A program made the position numbers and the translations under genes. Of a stretch of DNA of 64,000 nucleotides, positions 57,644 through 64,000 are shown piece by piece (the first letter of the stretch is position 1; the number at the start of each line of letters is the position of its first letter). The stretch covers positions 63,380,544-63,444,543 of the forward strand of contig NC_080675.1 of assembly GCF_030445035.2 (NCBI RefSeq), in the 5' to 3' direction. The notes under the pieces were generated by a model. The model did not search any database. It had not been told where the DNA came from and saw only the letters and a list, made by a program, of their open reading frames with translations. This DNA comes from Dasypus novemcinctus (Eukaryota > Chordata > Mammalia > Cingulata > Dasypodidae).

Positions 57644-60600
57644 AAACAAATTTTGCTTTGATATAGAAATCAAGGAGGCATGATAAATATTCACATATGG
57701 AGTGTAAGGTCATCGCTAATGACTATTAAAGACTCTTTAAACTTCCTTAATATTTAGCATACCATATGTTTGCCCAGCTAGTACAATAAGGCTTTGAAAA
57801 AAATGTTACCTAGTTTCTTTTTCTTATGTTGCACAGTTACCTTCACTGCTTATTATGCACTTTCTTACCATGATACAACTTTTTAAATTATTTCATTCAT
57901 TTAAGTATTTATTGATCTCCTACTAACCAGATATACTATGAGGAGTATGGAAGATGCTAGGAAACAACAGAGACATGTAATTTATGTAATTTATTATTTA
58001 ATTACAACTAAAATTAAACATGGAAAAGAAGCATCCTAGACTGTCTATGAACAATACCCAAAATAAAGAATTAAAAACATAGTTCATCTATTTGGCATCT
58101 TGTTACATCACCAACTCAACAAGTCTTTTAGAAATTTTGGTTTAAATTTGCAAAAGGAGTAAATTACAATACTGTTCAAAAAATTGAAGACATTCTTTTT
58201 ACCTGAAACAAATACAAATACACAATGAAATAGAAAGAAAAATTGAGTGAATTTTGGGACATAAACTTGTCTTTGTGTTTGAGGCATTTCACAGTGTGTT
58301 TTTATAGTAAAGAAAAGTAATCACTTTACCACACAAATTAAGGTACATAAATTTATAATACTTTGGTTTATATTTGTTGATCCATGAATTAGGCCTTTAA
58401 TTTCTGTACATTATTCTTTCAATATATCTTATTTCTTTGAACTATTTCAGTTTTCCTCTAAAACTTGAAAGCTGATTAGGTAGTTCATATTTTATAAAGC
58501 TAGATGTTCATTAAGTGTTACAAAGAAGATAAGGGAGCTTCTGTAGTGATACACAGTGTCAGTATTTTTCCCCTGTAAAACAAGATGATAAGACATTATC
58601 TAATTCATATAACCAATTTTGGGAAACAGTAGAAGATTTTTATTAAGTGTAAATAGATCACTAAGTAGTTGACTCTCTTAATGGCTATGTCATAATTGAT
58701 TGAAGAATGACCTACATTTGTTATTCTCTGATATTTTCTTTTCTTTAAGATAGGAAAATAAATAATGAAGAGGTTTTCTACAGATTTTGATTTACTCAGC
58801 ATTTCAAAAAGAATTTTTTATCACATATGGAGTTTTCTAAACATTAATAGGGGCTATTGTGGTTTGGTCTGCAGAATGAAAACATACCCTTGCAATGAAA
58901 ATAAACTGACCATAAGAATTCCATTTTTGTGTCTTCATATTTTAAATGGTGGTATATTTAGGCTAATGTATTTTCTAGTGAATTGAATGTATGATTGGGA
59001 GTTAGAAATTGTATCAGTTCATACACTGCTTTTCTAATTCTGCATGTTCTAGGTCTTATATAATATCTGGTGATATTGTTTGGAAATACAAATTATTAGG
59101 TGTTGTGATGTTGCTGTGAATTATAGTTTTTTTGGTTTTTTTTTCCTTTTCAACTGCTTTTGAGAGGCTCTTCTCTTTTTCCCTGAAGATCTTTGAAAAG
59201 GAAATATTTTTTTTTCTCCCAGACTGTTGATACTCTCAATATCTACCTGGAGATGATTCCTCAATGTAGTTTGGAATTTAACAACATCCAAGTCACTTTA
59301 ATACAATTTAAGAATGTGAAATGTTATCCCACTTTTTCCAAAGAGGTTGTTACTCACAGCATAGTTTAGAAATAAACTGAGAATATGAATTCGCAACTTC
59401 ATATTTCATCTGGTGCTTTAGATGGTAGGTCTCCTTTCCCATCCTCCATACAATTCCAGTATTTGAGTACCATATTGTGTAATCTGAGACCCCTGAGTTA
59501 AGACTTAACTCAGATATAATATGATTTTGTCCAGTAGTGAGCTTTTTCAAAATATTCTTTTCCTCCAAACTAACAAGTTTAGTCAGACCTGTATATAAAG
59601 AAGGGATTTTTATTTTTATGTAATGGAGATGGTCAGAAATTTTATGTGCAAACATGTGGTAAAGTTGTCCTGGGATGTAATAGCTATTATATATCTGGCC
59701 ATAGGGTATCGTTATGTGACAAAAGACATCAAGAATAAATGCCAGTATGAATTATCAACCAATCTACTGGTATAAGTGGGTTTTGTTTTAGGCACTGTTA
59801 ATAAAAATTCATGAAAAATTCATAAGAATGACAACAAAAATGCTTTAATTCATGGAAGACTTGTAGAACTTTGCTTTTGCTATTTTTTTTTCTTTCTAAA
59901 ATATTCTCTGATTTGTGCTGCTACCTGTTCAAATTCTTATTTTCTAATGAATCAGATAACCCATCCTATAAAAGTCCTTTCCTGTGGCTCCAGCACTCCA
60001 ATATATATTATAAGGTCTTTTAGTTTATTGTCGTTAAAAATATTACTGAGAGGAAATATTGGGGAAATTTGTCAATGTTATTTTTTCCCTCAATACACTG
60101 TCATAAAGCAACACAAATGGTTCTCTACTGTTTTATATTAGCTGTATGTCTATCATTGATTATTTTGAATTTGTTGAAGTCTAACAATTCTTTCCTTTTG
60201 ACAACTTATTTTGCCTTGACAGCTTTGTAAATGTTCTTAATTCCTGGCATGATTCTCATGAAGAATGCCTTTTGGAGTGGGGCAATTTACAGACGTGGTT
60301 ATCTAGTCTGTGTTGCTTGGGTTGTTGAAGATGATAAAGTTCAGACCTGATTATCAGTTATACAATAGACACACATTCTGAAGATCTTTGGAAAATGTTC
60401 CTGTAATGTTTCTACTTTGGGAATGAAAGGAAGTGAACAATCATTGTTTTATGTCCTTATGCCTTTGAAAGCTAAATTACACAGAGTACTGCTATGCAAT
60501 AAAGTCCTTTTAGCAAGAATCACAAATCTTTTAAAGAGCCCTGAAACTTAAATATTTAAAGTGTTCTTCTCCAGGAATGTTCAAGTAAATAAAGATACAT

Positions 60601-61190
60601 TCTTAAATTGTTACTAGCTGGACTTGATTTAAGGCACAATGGACTAAATTATCAGAAATAATGACCAGCAAATGGAAAAATGTCTTTGTATCTGAACAAA
60701 AAAAAGTCAACTCTTAGCACTGCACATTTTAGCACTAGTGCCACTGGGAGAATCACTTAACCACTTTGATACTCTGTTTCCTGCTTTGTTGGTTAGGAGG
60801 CTTAAATTAATAATACCAAACATAACTTCTCACCATAAAATTCTCAGATACTTGGATTCTTTCAAATGGCATATATTTCTGTGGAAAAAACAAAGTAATC
60901 TAATGATTATATAATTATCTAATATTTACAATCATGAAGCAAAGCCAGTTAAGCCAAGCTTAATAAATCTTCTAGTAGACGATTGCTCCATGATTTTGAA
61001 TGTTAATTGCTCATGAAAAAAATTCAGTGTGACATGAAACACAGTGGGTGCAGGACAGAGAATGAGATTTCTGTCTTTTCATCATAACCTTGCATGGACT
61101 CTACAAGTATCCCTTGTTTATAACCCTCTAAGCCGTGACTTTATGAAAGCTGTTCTCTTTTCTCATTGAATAAAACTGAGAATCTTATCA
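57644..61190. other. No gene seen; AT-rich unique sequence
   Basis: 57885-57990 (ttcattcatttaagtatttattgatctcctactaaccagatatactatgagg) is an old unassigned mammalian repeat piece. 60720-60830 is a weak MIR-like stretch. The 101-codon minus frame at 59350-59655 has no recognisable content. Confidence 0.45.
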
Positions 61191-61430
61191 GGGACTCTGG
61201 TGTTGATGTCCTTAATAGAATCACCTTCTTCTTCTGGCCTCCTATTCTACCTTATGCCTTTCTTACAACAGAATTTACCACCTTTACCTTATATCATGCA
61301 TAGATTTTGTATGTGCTAATTTTCCTGCTAGACTGATGTTTTCTTGGGGATGCAAAATATGTTTTGATTTCCACAGTCTAAAATAATTCCTAGCAGATAA
61401 TCATTTAGTATTTATTGAATTATGTTTAGA
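61191..61430 (+). mobile_element. LINE-2 3' end fragment
   Basis: cctgctagactgatgttttcttggggatgcaaaatatgttttg...cctagcagataatcatttagtatttattgaatt matches L2 3' end order. Confidence 0.65.
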
Positions 61431-63150
61431 CAAATGTGCTTTGGATTATATGTCTTCCAAATATTACAGTGAAAATTTTTGTATATTCATGAGCTTACAT
61501 ATCTGTGAGATCAAACCAGATTCAGAATGGCATGTTCAAAAGCACCTGTGGTCAGGCATGGGCAACTGGGATGAACAGACTAGTCTTTAACTGCCTTCCA
61601 ATCCAGGGTTTTAGTTATGAGGTAACCATAAGCTGTGATCTTAAGGTTTGCCAATACCACAGTTTTACAAGATTCATCTTATTTATTGCATTGTCCTTCT
61701 GCTAAGATACTATCCAACGTTTCCTTTATTCTTTCACTAGGTCTTCAAGCTTTTAGTACTTTAGTTGTAGAATGATTTTAATTTAATTTAGTAATTTAGA
61801 CATCTCAGCAGGGAGCTAGGGGAAGGTAAAAAAAATCAATGCTGTTCAATAGTTCATGTCAGAAAATGAATGACAACAAAATGTGTGACTGAAACTACAG
61901 GCCAATCAAGGAAACTACGCTAATAGAAACCAGGCCTGTATCCTAAATTTAATTCCAATTAACAGATCTTTACTGGTTATTGGTTTTATGATTTGGCCAA
62001 AGAATAAGGTGATATTTTACACTGTTAAACTGAAAGAATGGTCCAAAAATTAGAGTGAAGAATTAGAATGTCTGAGCAGTTGCCACTACTTCTCAGAATG
62101 CACCCATGCTGAGTACCAAGCCAAGTGCCTGTAAATTACTGTGACTACAATTGAAAGGACAATTAAATTGTCTTTGAGTACTAAGGAAACCTTCAACTAC
62201 GGTGTGTTCTTCAAATCATTAAAAGGCAGATATATTCATGACTATTGTCAATCTAAAAAAGAGGAATAAATCAGAGCTACAATTATTGTGATAAAAAATA
62301 GCACTTAACAACTGAATTGGATTTAAGGAAATCAAAAGTGAAAATTAAATTTCCATAATGGTAAAAAATTTGCATGATATCACACAGTGAATTACCCTAT
62401 TATCTGAAAAATAACCTCATTGCTATGTACCTTAGTATACCTTTCTTACATTTATGATAATTATTTCTTGCCTTGGGACATTTGCTAAGAAAAACATTCA
62501 ACACTATCCAACAGAAAGGTCACAGATATACTTTTAAAATTAAATTTTTGATGAATAAAATAAATTCTCTAATTTATGCTATGTTCATATAGTTTTGCTG
62601 ATACAATTCCAGCTGATTCATGGCAATCACACAATGTTAGAATGTTAAAACAAGTCAAATAATCAGAAATGGATAATAATAGAATAATTAGAGTATTTTG
62701 ATATGCCTTTGAGGGGATGTGTTAATGATGAAAACATCCAGAAATAGCTCTTTTTGGAAACTTTGATATATATAAATATTAAAAATTAATAATCTTTGAC
62801 AAAATAACCAAGGTATTCATAAAACAACCTTTCCAATCACTCTTTTCTGTATCCCTATGCCATTTCAGTTTTCATCCATTTTATACTTTAGAAAGGAGAG
62901 ATAATCAATATTGAAGATGCTATTCAAAGCAAAGATGTCAATCCAGGAAAAATGGTTGATTTGTATCCCTAAATTTAGATAATCAAAAATAGTAGAGAAA
63001 GATCACGTTTACATTAGATGCAAGATGACTGATAGGGGATTCTTGCTTAATGAAAGAAGAAATGTGCAATATGATATCCCAAACTGTGTTCTGTTAGAAT
63101 AATAATAACTATAATAAAAATAATGCAAAAAATAATCATTATTATTGTTA
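61431..63150. other. No gene seen; AT-rich unique sequence
   Basis: No frame over 70 codons with recognisable content and no clear repeat. Confidence 0.45.
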
Positions 63151-63157
63151 TAATAAC

Positions 63158-63275
63158 AGTTAACTTTTCCTGAGCATTTATGTGCCTGACACTTTGGTCA
63201 GATTGAAATATGCAAATATTCACTACTGTGAAGTAGTTCCTATTATTACCCCATTTTACAGATCGACAGATCAGG
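63158..63275 (-). mobile_element. MIR fragment
   Basis: cctgagcatttatgtgcctgacactttgg...cactactgtgaagtagttcctattattaccccattttacagatcgacag is reverse-complement MIR. Confidence 0.8.
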
Positions 63276-63299
63276 ATATGGGTGGTGTGTGTGCACATG

Positions 63300-63850
63300 T
63301 GTTTATTATGTATGCATATAGATGTATATGTACATTTATTCACACAAAATGGAATAATCACACATATATTTTGAAATTTGCATTAACATAGCAGTATGTT
63401 AAATAAATTTTCCAAATCAAGAGATTTAAATCATTATTTTATACAGCTGTCTAGAATTCTAATACTATTTTCAGATAAACAGATTGCTACAGTATTTTTG
63501 CTATTATTAACAATGCTACAATAAAAATACTCATCTATTTATACTTATTCAGTTATCTCTTAAGTTACTTCAAGTGGAATTGCATAGTCAAAGAGTAGCA
63601 TTCATTTACATTTTGATAAGTATTGTGAAACTACTCTCTAGAAAGTCTTTACCAATGTCCACTCCAATCAATAATGTATAGGAGTGCCATTTTCCCCACT
63701 CTCTTACCAGTTCTTGGTATTATCTATAGCACTAATTGTTGTAAAGCTGTTTGATAAAAATTGGTAGTCTATCATATTACCTTGAGTTGTATTTCTTTTC
63801 ATATGAAGTTTGTTTTTTTCATATGTTCATTCAGGATTTTAAATATTTAT
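63300..63850 (-). mobile_element. LINE-1 3' region fragment (ORF2 end)
   Basis: caatgtccactccaatcaataatgtataggagtgccattttccccactctc is antisense L1 ORF2 wording. Flanking text is consistent with an old L1M. No target duplication was found. Confidence 0.68.
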
Positions 63851-63879
63851 TTTGTGAAATGCCTGCTAAAGGGGAGATT

Positions 63880-63945
63880 TTCTTCCTTCCCTCCTTCTGT
63901 CCTCCCTCCCTCCCTTTTTCCTTCCCTTCCTTCTTCCATTCTTCC
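63880..63945 (+). repeat. Pyrimidine-rich simple repeat (CCTT/CCCT)n
   Basis: Imperfect tetranucleotide tract on the plus strand, likely polymorphic in length. Confidence 0.85.
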
Positions 63946-64000
63946 ATTAGAACAAATATATATCAAGATATCCTGATAAGATGCACTGAAAAGGATATGC

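Overview
This window is mammalian genomic DNA, and the repeat content points to an armadillo (Xenarthra, Dasypus-like). It is AT-rich and I see no host protein-coding gene. The lineage call rests on repeated copies of a tRNA-derived SINE of the DAS type, with a tRNA-like head, CpG-rich body, A-rich tail and 15-bp target duplications, and on LINE-1 3' ends with an unusual long 3' UTR. Ancient mammal-wide repeats (MIR, L2, MLT1/MaLR LTRs, L1M) fill much of the rest. The long reading frames inside SINEs and LINE 3' ends are repeat artefacts.

Layout. 1-5840: unique or old sequence, a LINE-1 3' end with a 5' inversion (about 1787-3580) carrying a nested SINE, and an L2. 5841-10402: a GC-rich endogenous retrovirus with two 738/739-bp LTRs and a 6-bp target duplication. 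10403-19060: solo LTR-like pieces, a MIR, a 205-bp inverted repeat (15363-16240) and a LINE-1 3' end. 19090-22874: an L2, then a complete ERVL-MaLR element with a 5-bp target duplication and three nested SINEs. 22875-34740: mostly unique or old sequence, with L1, L2 and MIR fragments, a recent LINE-1 3' end at 33009-33442 and a tetranucleotide microsatellite. 34741-47235: a LINE-1 3' end, a MaLR LTR, two MLT1-type LTRs in opposite orientation, and an old L1M split by two younger LINE insertions. 47236-49460: unique. 49465-56520: a decayed, nearly full-length LINE-1 on the minus strand with two nested SINEs. 56521-64000: unique sequence with MIR, L2 and L1 fragments.

The most informative unit is the retrovirus at 5847-10396. 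It combines a lysine-tRNA-type primer binding site, a 6-bp target duplication, Gag capsid remnants of betaretroviral character, an Env transmembrane subunit of the CX6CC gammaretroviral/type-D kind, and, between env and the 3' LTR, a region that reads and folds like the constitutive transport element (CTE) of type-D simian retroviruses. That set matches a type-D (Mason-Pfizer-like) betaretrovirus. The element lacks pol and almost all of the surface subunit, and its gag is broken, but a 230-codon frame covering the transmembrane subunit is open from an ATG to a stop. It also has an 18-base duplicate of its polypurine tract, a duplicated splice-donor leader, 22-base tandem repeats filling the end of U5, and an AT-rich block of unknown origin. 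All assignments come from reading the sequence by eye; no database search was run.
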